DNA of 6,877 bases from Alistipes sp. (GTDB lineage Bacteria; Bacteroidota; Bacteroidia; Bacteroidales; Rikenellaceae), in NCBI GenBank assembly GCA_017561105.1, contig JAFZDR010000128.1:1-6877 (forward strand). The letters run 5' to 3'. A program made the translations under genes and the position numbers. Positions 1 through 5,342 of the stretch are shown one piece after another (positions within the stretch are counted from its first letter, which is position 1; each line of letters starts with the position of its first letter). Under the pieces are notes generated by a model. That model was not told the origin of the DNA and did not search any database. It was given only the letters and a program-made list of their open reading frames with translations.

Positions 1-606
1 GTGGTACTTCTCGCGCATCTTTTCGATGTAGAGGGCTGTCTCGGCAGTCTGGTGCGAGCGCGAAACGGCGATGCGGAACTTGTCGTGAGCGGCTGTTGTG
101 AGTGGCAACTTCTGCGCCCTGCTGCGAATATCCTCGTTGGTGTAGTGTGCATTTTCGTCGGGAGCGATGTTCTCTAACAACATTGCGCCAAAACCCTGCT
201 CTGCGAAGAATACCCTCTTCAGATAAGGGATATACACGATTGCACATATACACCTATTCTCCGCCATGAGGGCGATATTTACCGTAAATTCGTTGTTTCC
301 CTTGATAAATTCGATAGTGCCATCCAGCGGATCTACCAACCAAAACATCTCCCAATTTTTGCGCTCGTCATAGAGCATTTCGCGACCCTCCTCCGAGAGA
401 ATAGGAATACGGGTCTCGCCCAACACCTCTTTGATTTTGTTGTGGGCAACTCGATCTGCGATGATCAGAGGGGTATTGTCGCTCTTCACTGTAATGTTGT
501 GGTCGCTGTGGCTGTCATTGTAAACCTTCATAATCTCGGCTCCGGCGCGTATTGCGGCGTTGAAGGCGCAAGGAAGAAGGTACTCTCTGGCTGTTTTCTC
601 TATCAT
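1..606 (-). CDS. cysQ: 3'(2'),5'-bisphosphate nucleotidase CysQ (partial, C-terminus off the left edge)
   Basis: This is a member of the inositol monophosphatase-like superfamily. The CysQ branch is known to convert PAP to AMP (and PAPS to APS), relieving PAP build-up from sulfate assimilation or sulfotransfer; it is a Mg-dependent, Li-sensitive cytoplasmic or membrane-associated enzyme. I translated 202 residues from the ATG at 606. The metal-site motifs are clear: PILSEEG around residues 68-74 (E73) and WLVDPLDGTIEF around 89-100 (D92, D95), followed by NEFTVNIALM. The phrase DGT-x-EFI is typical of CysQ rather than of SuhB-type inositol phosphatases. The family is usually about 250-275 residues, so roughly 60-70 residues, including the last metal-binding Asp region, lie outside the window. 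The start is 2 nt after the stop of the upstream membrane-protein gene, which implies coupling. Its company here is unusual, because cysQ is more often found beside sulfate-assimilation or transporter genes. Confidence 0.93.
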   Translation of the reverse strand, partial: MIEKTAREYLLPCAFNAAIRAGAEIMKVYNDSHSDHNITVKSDNTPLIIADRVAHNKIKEVLGETRIPILSEEGREMLYDERKNWEMFWLVDPLDGTIEFIKGNNEFTVNIALMAENRCICAIVYIPYLKRVFFAEQGFGAMLLENIAPDENAHYTNEDIRSRAQKLPLTTAAHDKFRIAVSRSHQTAETALYIEKMREKYH

Positions 607-608
607 GG

Positions 609-1580
609 CTACTCTCGGTTATCTTGAATCTTGTTCAGTAGTTCCACTCTCTCTACACGAGGAGTATCTTGGCGGTTTCTCTCTTTGTAAAGGTAGTGAA
701 AAATTTTGATATGTTCAACTAAAAAACGATAAAAATTCTTGATTATGGTGTCGGTAGTGGAATAAACCGCTTTTTCGGACACCACACGGCACGAAATGTA
801 GATAAATGCGATCAAAATCGCGGCTATGATGCCGGCCGAAACGGCAAATAAACGGTGGCCCGAGATGTGGGCAAGATAGATGATTACGGCCGGTAGCGAA
901 ATAGCTAAAATAAGGAACTTTGGCGTCGATTTCCGCCACGCTAAAGCTCTGTTGCTCAGCACTCTGACCGAGTGGCGCCCGGCAGTTGCATCGGCTCTTT
1001 CGAGTCGCGCATTTGCACCGATTATGCTCTCGACTTTTAGCGCTTTTGTCGTTGGATGCAGAGCTATTATGTTGGCGCAGTAGGTCAGGGCGTTGTGTGC
1101 CACGCAGCACTCCCCCTGAAGGCGTAAAATATAGTCGAACGAGGCCACTTTTTTCGCTGCGGCGGTGGCGTGCGAGCGCTCTTCTGTCGGCAGGTCGATA
1201 ACAACCACGCGTCGGAACATCTTGCGTCGCGAACGATAGAGTGCACGCACCCATTTCAGATCGGAATGATTAACCTTTGTAAGGCGAAAATTGCGAACTA
1301 ACTCCCCAAATGTGTCGTTGTTGCGTTGTAGGTCGGTTACGATTATCGCTTCGCTGTGCGGGTACTCCTCATCGAGCAGCGATAGGAGCGGTGCGGTTGT
1401 TTCGGGGTACTCCACAATGGCCGATATGCCTATATGCCCGAAACCTTCGCGCACCAACTTTATGGGCGAAGTATTTTTGCGCGAGCGGTGCCACAATCTA
1501 ATAAAGAGCACAGCCCCCGCGAGCAATATGAGCGATAATATAAATAGTAGTGTAGAGATCAGTTGCATACAATTTGGCAT
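609..1580 (-). CDS. Membrane protein with degenerate glycosyltransferase-2-like domain
   Basis: The protein has 323 residues. A hydrophobic helix lies at about residues 6-28, a soluble domain at about 48-190, and two closely spaced helices at about 220-238 and 243-262, with a basic cytoplasmic tail. The soluble part reads like a GT-A/GT2 fold: GISAIVEYPE (51-60) matches the first strand and loop of GT2 enzymes, and LLSLLDEEYPHSEAIIVTD (65-83) matches the 'LL.SL..QDYP..E.IVVDD' stretch. SFDYILRLQGEC (147-158) falls where '..YILFLDADD' is expected, but no DxD is present. The nucleotide-sugar and metal acids therefore appear to be lost, and I expect a non-catalytic or heavily diverged protein. 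The start is uncertain: ATG at 1580 overlaps the upstream gene by 22 nt, while ATG at 1568 (MQLISTLLF) overlaps by 10 nt and gives a neater N-terminal helix. The specific function is unknown. Fold assignment by eye is moderate; the existence of the gene is strongly supported. Confidence 0.82.
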   Translation of the reverse strand: MPNCMQLISTLLFILSLILLAGAVLFIRLWHRSRKNTSPIKLVREGFGHIGISAIVEYPETTAPLLSLLDEEYPHSEAIIVTDLQRNNDTFGELVRNFRLTKVNHSDLKWVRALYRSRRKMFRRVVVIDLPTEERSHATAAAKKVASFDYILRLQGECCVAHNALTYCANIIALHPTTKALKVESIIGANARLERADATAGRHSVRVLSNRALAWRKSTPKFLILAISLPAVIIYLAHISGHRLFAVSAGIIAAILIAFIYISCRVVSEKAVYSTTDTIIKNFYRFLVEHIKIFHYLYKERNRQDTPRVERVELLNKIQDNRE

Positions 1581-2377
1581 TTATAGGAGTTCGATTGTTG
1601 GAGAAATAGCCTCTGCTCCTCGTCGGATAGGTGTGTGGCGCACGATTGCAGCGAGTAGCAGGCTTGTACCGCGTGGCGAATAAATGTTGTGCGATGATAG
1701 GTTGCAAGGTGCGAAAGTGCCGAACTAACCCCCAATGAGGTGAGTTCGCCACCAATGGCGCAGAGTGTAAGCAGCGCAGTGTATGCCACCTCCTCATCCT
1801 CCGATTCGACAAGCTGTTGAAGGTATGGCTCGGCATCGGTAATCGTAAAAAGCACACATATGTATATACCTATGAGTTGCAAGTTCCTGTTTTGCGACTT
1901 CAGCAGCGGTGTGTAGGCGATAGAGACTCCGGTTTGGCGCATAAGTTGCGACAGAAGAGCCACCTCATACCACGATAGGGGCGACTCTATTCTCGCAATG
2001 TATTGTATCGCTCGGTCGGGATAGGCCTCGACAAAGGCCGATATCTCTTGCAGCTGCGTATTCTGCAGTAGCGAATAGTTGACCTCGCAAACCTCCACAA
2101 TCAGCGCCAGCCTATGTCGGGCGTTGCCGTAGATGTACTCCGCAATAAATGCTACCGAGTCGGCTATTATGCCGGGCGGAAAGAGCCAACGCAAGGTGCG
2201 GATGTCCCTGTCGGTGGGCTCTTCGTCGGCCGTAATCATACGCGCAATTCGCGTTATGCACCTCACTCTCAAAATACGGCTAAATAATTGGTGCACAGAT
2301 GATACCGCTTGTGCTACCATCATAAAAATCGGCGCGGCAAGAGCAATGGCTACCTCCTCGTTCAGTGATAGTGTCAT
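1559..2377 (-). CDS. HEAT-like helical repeat protein, uncharacterised
   Basis: The protein has 272 residues. A hydrophobic, possibly membrane-inserting helix lies at about residues 8-24, and the rest is all-helical with repeats of roughly 30-40 residues. The clearest HEAT-like units are around 157-190 (NRNLQLIGIYICVLF then DAEPYLQQLVE) and 193-225 (DEEVAYTALLTLCAIGG), with a further degenerate one near 233-258. HEAT repeats form curved scaffolds that bind other proteins; no catalytic motif is visible. The gene starts in a 4-bp ATGA overlap with the stop of the receiver-like gene and itself overlaps the start of the glycosyltransferase-like gene. The three products are therefore probably made together, and the HEAT-like protein could bridge the receiver and the membrane protein; that role is inferred. 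Codon use looks like that of its neighbours. It does not resemble a HEAT-containing enzyme such as a bilin lyase closely enough to name it so. Confidence 0.82.
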   Translation of the reverse strand: MTLSLNEEVAIALAAPIFMMVAQAVSSVHQLFSRILRVRCITRIARMITADEEPTDRDIRTLRWLFPPGIIADSVAFIAEYIYGNARHRLALIVEVCEVNYSLLQNTQLQEISAFVEAYPDRAIQYIARIESPLSWYEVALLSQLMRQTGVSIAYTPLLKSQNRNLQLIGIYICVLFTITDAEPYLQQLVESEDEEVAYTALLTLCAIGGELTSLGVSSALSHLATYHRTTFIRHAVQACYSLQSCATHLSDEEQRLFLQQSNSYKCQIVCN

Positions 2378-2742
2378 GCCAATTCGTGATGTTGTGTTGA
2401 TACCTTGTCGTAGAGTCGCTCGGCTGCGGTTGGAAGGGTTATAAATTGGTTTACCCCCTCCTCGAGCAACGCCGTAACGGTCTCTTCCGATATGTTATAC
2501 GATAATACGAATATCTGCGGGAGCGAGCCACCTCGGCGAATACGCGATACGGCATCGGAGCCATTCATAAACATACGCACATCGTCGGTCAATACGAGAT
2601 CGCACTGCGAAACACGACATATGGTAAACAACTCCTCGCGCGAGGATGTGGGGATAAAGAGTGCCTCGATATCGGAGAGCAACCCTCTGATTAGCGCTCT
2701 CAGCTCGGCGGAGTGGGAGTGAATAACAATTTTTCTCATCAT
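2374..2742 (-). CDS. Stand-alone receiver-like (pseudo-response-regulator) protein
   Basis: The protein has 122 residues from the ATG at 2742; the adjacent ATG at 2739 is equally possible. A longer reading from a TTG at 2760 adds only MSVIFF, and I reject it. The length and pattern are those of a single CheY-like receiver with no output domain. The pieces line up in order: KIVIHSHS (4-11, strand 1), DLVLTD (48-53, strand 3 with the likely phosphoacceptor D53), IFVLSYN (77-83, strand 4 with S81 in the Thr/Ser position), then GVNQFITLP (96-104, strand 5). Canonical receivers carry an acidic pair after strand 1 and a Lys before the Pro near strand 5; here these are S9/H10 and L103. Three of the five key positions are thus changed, which argues against ordinary Mg-dependent phosphorylation. 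No histidine kinase lies in the window. It is the first gene of the leftward cluster and shares ATGA with the HEAT-like gene. Confidence 0.83.
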   Translation of the reverse strand: MMRKIVIHSHSAELRALIRGLLSDIEALFIPTSSREELFTICRVSQCDLVLTDDVRMFMNGSDAVSRIRRGGSLPQIFVLSYNISEETVTALLEEGVNQFITLPTAAERLYDKVSTQHHELA

Positions 2743-2836
2743 AAAAAAGATAACCGACAACCCCTCACCGCTAAAAATATGCCAATCGGCAGAGAGATTG
2801 TAAGTACAACTGCAAAAAAGTGATAAAATATGCTCG

Positions 2837-2862
2837 TTTTTAGTGCAAAAATTATAACTTTG
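2837..2862 (+). promoter_or_regulatory. Predicted Bacteroidota-type promoter of kbl
   Basis: TAACTTTG at 2855-2862 is an exact match to the Bacteroidota -7 consensus TAnnTTTG. A T-rich stretch at 2837-2841 lies at about the right distance for the -33 element but does not contain the preferred TTG. Transcription would start near 2868-2870 and leave a leader of about 77 nt before the kbl ATG. The call rests on consensus matching only. Confidence 0.5.
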
Positions 2863-2946
2863 CGTTGAGTATTATTACGATTTGTAAGTTAAGCGGGTGG
2901 TTGTACTCGATGGTTTTAAGAATAAACAACTGAAAAACACATAGTT

Positions 2947-4134
2947 ATGTACGGAAATTTTAAGCAACATCTTCAACAGGAGTTGGAGTCAATCAAGGAG
3001 GCCGGTCTTTATAAGACCGAGCGAGTTATCTGTTCGCCGCAGCGTTCGGCTATCGAAGTTGCAGAGAAAGAGTGCCTAAACTTCTGCGCCAACAACTACC
3101 TCGGCTTGTCCGATAATCCTCGCCTTATCGAGGCTGCAAAGCGTGCTATGGATGAGCGCGGTTTCGGTATGTCGTCGGTGCGTTTTATCTGCGGTTGTCA
3201 AGATATCCACAAGGCATTGGAGAAGGCTATTGCCGATTATTTCGGCACAGAGGATACAATCCTCTACGCAGCCTGCTTCGATGCAAATGGTGGCGTTTTC
3301 GAGCCGCTCTTCACCGAGCAGGATGCAATTATCTCCGACTCGTTGAACCACGCCTCGATTATCGACGGTGTGCGCCTTTGTAAGGCTGTGCGTTATCGCT
3401 ATGCTAACGCCAATATGGAGGAGTTGGAGGATTGCTTGAAGCGTGCTCAGGCTCAGCGTTTCCGTATAATTGTAACCGACGGAGTCTTCTCGATGGATGG
3501 TAATGCCGCTCCGCTCGACGAGATTTGCCGTTTGGCGAAGGAGTATCGCGCATTGGTGATGGTTGATGAGTGCCACTCGGCGGGTGTGTTGGGTGCTACA
3601 GGTCGCGGTATCACCGAGTTGTATAACTTGCGTGGCGAGGTCGATATCCTCACCGGTACTCTCGGCAAGGCGTTCGGTGGTGCAATCGGAGGTTTCACCA
3701 CAGGTCGTAAGGAGATTATCGATATGCTCCGTCAGCGTTCACGCCCTTATCTCTTCTCGAACTCGTTGCCACCTGCAGTTGTAGGTGCCGGCATCGAGAT
3801 GTTCAAGATGCTCGAGGAGAGCAACGAGTACCACGACCGTCTGGTTGAGAATGTAGCCTTCTTCCGCGAGAAGATGATTGCTGCAGGTTTCGATATTAAG
3901 CCAACCGTTTCGGCAATCTGCGCCGTTATGCTCTATGATGCAAAGCTCTCGCAGGATTTTGCAGCCGAGTTGCAGAAGAAGGGCATCTTCGTTACAGGTT
4001 TCTACTACCCTGTGGTGCCAAAGGGTCAGGCGCGTATTCGCGTACAGGTGTCGGCGGGCCACACCCGCGAGCAGTTGGAGAAGTGTGTTGCCGCATTTAT
4101 TGAGGTTGGAAAAGAGTTAGGGGTTTTAAAATAG
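2947..4134 (+). CDS. kbl: Glycine C-acetyltransferase (2-amino-3-ketobutyrate CoA ligase)
   Basis: This is a PLP enzyme of the alpha-oxoamine synthase family. It is known to cleave 2-amino-3-ketobutyrate with CoA to glycine and acetyl-CoA, the second step of threonine breakdown after threonine dehydrogenase. At 395 residues it matches E. coli Kbl (398) end to end. Visible signatures are CANNYLGLSDNP (47-58), CFDANGG (110-116), DSLNHASIIDGVRLCKAVRY (131-150, with H135 expected to stack on PLP), TDGVFSMDG (177-185), DECHSAG (207-213, with D207 and H210 contacting PLP), TGTLGKAFGG (236-245, with Schiff-base lysine K241), RSRPYLFSNSLPP (264-276) and YYPVVPKGQARIR (353-365). The last two are much more Kbl-like than serine palmitoyltransferase- or BioF-like. 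The ATG at 2947 gives the expected N-terminus. The leader is A-rich with no strong Shine-Dalgarno site. No tdh gene is adjacent on either side, so the substrate-supplying enzyme must be encoded elsewhere. Confidence 0.96.
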   Translation: MYGNFKQHLQQELESIKEAGLYKTERVICSPQRSAIEVAEKECLNFCANNYLGLSDNPRLIEAAKRAMDERGFGMSSVRFICGCQDIHKALEKAIADYFGTEDTILYAACFDANGGVFEPLFTEQDAIISDSLNHASIIDGVRLCKAVRYRYANANMEELEDCLKRAQAQRFRIIVTDGVFSMDGNAAPLDEICRLAKEYRALVMVDECHSAGVLGATGRGITELYNLRGEVDILTGTLGKAFGGAIGGFTTGRKEIIDMLRQRSRPYLFSNSLPPAVVGAGIEMFKMLEESNEYHDRLVENVAFFREKMIAAGFDIKPTVSAICAVMLYDAKLSQDFAAELQKKGIFVTGFYYPVVPKGQARIRVQVSAGHTREQLEKCVAAFIEVGKELGVLK

Positions 4135-4148
4135 CGAGTAGAGAGTAG
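4134..4148. repeat. Two heptad units just after the kbl stop
   Basis: GCGAGTA at 4134-4140 is followed directly by GAGAGTA at 4141-4147 and another G, so a near-identical 7-bp unit occurs twice. The first unit begins at the last base of the kbl stop codon. Two units alone could be chance, but the same period of seven recurs 40 bp downstream and before polA. Confidence 0.4.
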
Positions 4149-4187
4149 TTTTTTTACTAGCACCCTAACAATTTTTAATTCAAAAAA

Positions 4188-4215
4188 GCCAATGGCTAAT
4201 GGCTAACAGCTAACA
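4188..4215. repeat. Heptanucleotide tandem repeat before the Lrp-family gene, four copies
   Basis: Four head-to-tail 7-bp units, GCCAATG, GCTAATG, GCTAACA and GCTAACA, run without a gap and end 18 nt before the ATG of the regulator gene. An AT-rich segment containing TTTTAAT (4173-4179) lies just ahead. The order (TTTTAAT, an A-run, then four GCTAATG-type units) is the same as before polA at 5333-5370. Seven is not a multiple of three, so the array is not a decayed coding repeat. Confidence 0.85.
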
Positions 4216-4233
4216 GCCCCAAAATATAGAGTT

Positions 4234-4707
4234 ATGAGCAAGGAAGTTTTAGATGCGATTGATCGCAAAATTTTGAAGTTTTTGGTTAAGAATGCGCGAA
4301 TGCCATACTTGGAGATTGCACGCGAATGTGGTATTTCGGGTGCTGCAATCCACCAGCGTATCAAGAAGTTGGAGGATACGGGTGTAGTGCTCGGCTCGCG
4401 TATGATTGTCAATCCGAAGATGCTCGGCCTGGATGTTTGCGCCTTTGTGAATTTGAGTATTCAGGACCCTATGATGAGCGGTGCGGTGGCAGAGCGAATT
4501 AAGCTTATCCCCGAGGTTGTGGAGTGTCACTTTATCACAGGAACATACACCGCGATGGTGAAGTTGTACTGTGAGGACAACGAGCACCTGATGCGTACCA
4601 TCTTCGATAACATCTTGCGTATCCCCGGAGTAACAAATACACAGACCTATATCTCGCTCAACGAGATGTTCTCGCGCGAGCCACATATTGGTTCTTTGGA
4701 GAGATAG
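4234..4707 (+). CDS. Lrp/AsnC-family transcriptional regulator
   Basis: At 157 residues it has the standard size and two-domain layout of the family. The N-terminal winged helix-turn-helix has the signature DxIDRKILKFLVKNARMPY (7-25) followed by IARECGISGAAIHQRIKKLE (28-47), the recognition helix being around 36-46. The C-terminal RAM/ligand-binding domain spans about 66-142, including VVECHFITGTYTAMVKLYC (95-113) and PGVTNTQTYISLNE (131-144). The usual G-D-Y-D of E. coli Lrp, near the effector pocket, reads G-T-Y-T here, so the effector may differ from leucine. The protein is expected to act as a multimeric DNA-binding regulator in the cytoplasm. It lies 99 nt after kbl and 1 nt before queD. 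In E. coli the kbl-tdh operon belongs to the Lrp regulon, so control of the adjacent kbl, or autoregulation, is plausible but not shown. Heptad repeats sit in its leader. Confidence 0.94.
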   Translation: MSKEVLDAIDRKILKFLVKNARMPYLEIARECGISGAAIHQRIKKLEDTGVVLGSRMIVNPKMLGLDVCAFVNLSIQDPMMSGAVAERIKLIPEVVECHFITGTYTAMVKLYCEDNEHLMRTIFDNILRIPGVTNTQTYISLNEMFSREPHIGSLER

Positions 4708-4708
4708 T

Positions 4709-5158
4709 ATGGCGAAGATACGATTAACCAAGGAGTTTACCTTCGAGTCGGCTCATGCACTTGATGGTTACGATGGCTTGTGTCGCGAGATACACGGCCA
4801 TTCGTACCGTTTGTTCGTTACAATTAAGGGTGAGCCTGTCTGCGATGAGGGCAACCCTAAGTTGGGTATGGTGATGGACTTTGGCGACTTGAAGCGCATC
4901 GTCAATCGCGAGATTGTCGAGCGCCTCGACCACTCGTTTGTTCTTCGCAACTCCGAGCAGAATGTCGAGTTGCAGTCGGTGCTTGGAGCAAAGTTCCAAA
5001 AGGTTGTGGTTGTCGATTACCAACCTACCTGCGAGAATATGTTGGCCGACTTCGCATCACGCTTGCAGAGGGCGTTACCTGAGCATGTGGAGTTATACTC
5101 GTTGCGCTTGCACGAAACGGCCACCTCGTACGCCGAATGGTATAGTGATGATAACTAA
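4709..5158 (+). CDS. queD: 6-carboxy-5,6,7,8-tetrahydropterin synthase (QueD/PTPS family)
   Basis: The protein has 149 residues from the ATG at 4709. An upstream TTG at 4688 would extend it into the regulator gene, and I reject it. The QueD branch of the 6-pyruvoyltetrahydropterin synthase family converts dihydroneopterin triphosphate to 6-carboxytetrahydropterin, an early step to preQ0, queuosine and other 7-deazaguanines. Zinc ligands are visible as H16 (FESAHALDG) and H29/H31 (CREIHGHSY), with the catalytic Cys C25. D74-H75 (RLDHSFVL) fits the catalytic Asp-His pair. PTCENMLADFA (106-116) and LHETATSYAEW (134-144, with pterin-anchoring E136) complete the pattern. The Cys-x3-His-Gly-His arrangement supports QueD over eukaryotic-type PTPS. 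The start follows the regulator stop after a single base, so the two are almost certainly cotranscribed and coupled. No queC, queE or queF is in the window, so the pairing with an Lrp-type regulator is not explained by pathway. Confidence 0.92.
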   Translation: MAKIRLTKEFTFESAHALDGYDGLCREIHGHSYRLFVTIKGEPVCDEGNPKLGMVMDFGDLKRIVNREIVERLDHSFVLRNSEQNVELQSVLGAKFQKVVVVDYQPTCENMLADFASRLQRALPEHVELYSLRLHETATSYAEWYSDDN

Positions 5159-5280
5159 AATCGTTCTGATTGGCTCTTTTTGCACGAGCCTGCGGATAGC
5201 GAGATGCTCACATACATTTGAGTATGCTCCGCTCTCGCTACCTTGCATCGCCCAAAAATAGCCCAATCATTGACGATTTT
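5157..5280. repeat. Long imperfect inverted repeat (hairpin/foldback element) after queD
   Basis: The left arm read forward and the right arm read in reverse complement align over about 55 nt each. Paired blocks are AAAATCGT (5157-5164) with ACGATTTT (5273-5280), TGATTGG (5167-5173) with CCAATCA (5263-5269), TTTTTG (5177-5182) with CAAAAA (5253-5258), CGA (5185-5187) with TCG (5248-5250), TAGCGAGA (5197-5204) with TCTCGCTA (5233-5240), and CTCA (5207-5210) with TGAG (5219-5222) around an 8-nt apex. The outer end begins inside the queD TAA. It could act as a terminator or RNA structure for the kbl-regulator-queD transcripts, or be a short non-autonomous mobile repeat. There is no clear target-site duplication and no coding capacity. 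Confidence 0.8.
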
Positions 5281-5316
5281 TGGAAACGGAAAGGTGAAAA
5301 CGGAAAACTAATTTTG
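5280..5316 (+). promoter_or_regulatory. Possible Bacteroidota-type promoter of polA
   Basis: TAATTTTG at 5309-5316 matches the -7 consensus TAnnTTTG exactly. TTTTTG ending at 5282 could supply the -33 TTG, but 26 bp separate the two, somewhat more than the usual ~19-21. If it is used, transcription starts near 5322 and the TTTTGCA and GCTAATG heptads fall in the polA leader. The -7 box itself spans the junction between two heptad blocks. Confidence 0.4.
5283..5309. repeat. Heptad block 1 before polA (GAAAACG-like)
   Basis: GAAA begins at 5283, 5289, 5296 and 5303, giving units GAAACG, GAAAGGT, GAAAACG and GAAAACT with spacings of 6, 7 and 7. The block begins 3 bp after the end of the inverted repeat. 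It is the most degenerate of the three blocks. Confidence 0.6.
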
Positions 5317-5339
5317 CATTCTGCATTTTGAATTTTAAT
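5312..5339. repeat. Heptad block 2 before polA (TTTTGCA-like)
   Basis: Four contiguous 7-bp units: TTTTGCA, TTCTGCA, TTTTGAA and TTTTAAT. The last unit is also present (4173-4179) before the Lrp-family gene, ahead of its GCTAATG-type units. Confidence 0.75.
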
Positions 5340-5342
5340 AAA

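Noticed and set aside
2743..2760. N-terminal extension of the receiver-like protein from a TTG codon (MSVIFF...)
   Set aside because: Two ATG codons at 2742 and 2739 fit the receiver start (KIVIHSHS just after), and the extension matches nothing in the domain.
2947..4134. Serine palmitoyltransferase, which Bacteroidota also encode and which is of similar size
   Set aside because: The segments CFDANGG, NHASIIDGVRLCKAVRY, RSRPYLFSNS and PVVPKGQARIR match Kbl rather than SPT, although an in vitro test would be needed to exclude it fully.
4141..4165. Intrinsic terminator after kbl around the T-run at 4149-4155
   Set aside because: Only a 4-bp TAGT/ACTA stem can flank the T-run, too weak for a terminator; read-through into the regulator gene is likely.
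4188..4215. CRISPR-like array
   Set aside because: The units are 7 bp and contiguous with no spacers, which is not CRISPR architecture.
4688..4708. Longer QueD start from TTG, inside the regulator gene
   Set aside because: The ATG at 4709 gives the usual short lead into the family's first strand (MAKIRLTKEF), and the seven extra residues have no family match.
4690..4709. preQ1 riboswitch before queD
   Set aside because: Only one base separates queD from the upstream gene and no aptamer-like sequence is visible, so no leader riboswitch can be placed there.
4914..5261. Open frame of 115 codons across the end of queD and the inverted repeat
   Set aside because: It is out of frame with the clearly conserved QueD protein and its tail is translated from the hairpin, so it is a chance frame.
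5157..5285. Insertion sequence or complete mobile element
   Set aside because: No transposase frame and no clear target-site duplication; at most a non-autonomous repeat.
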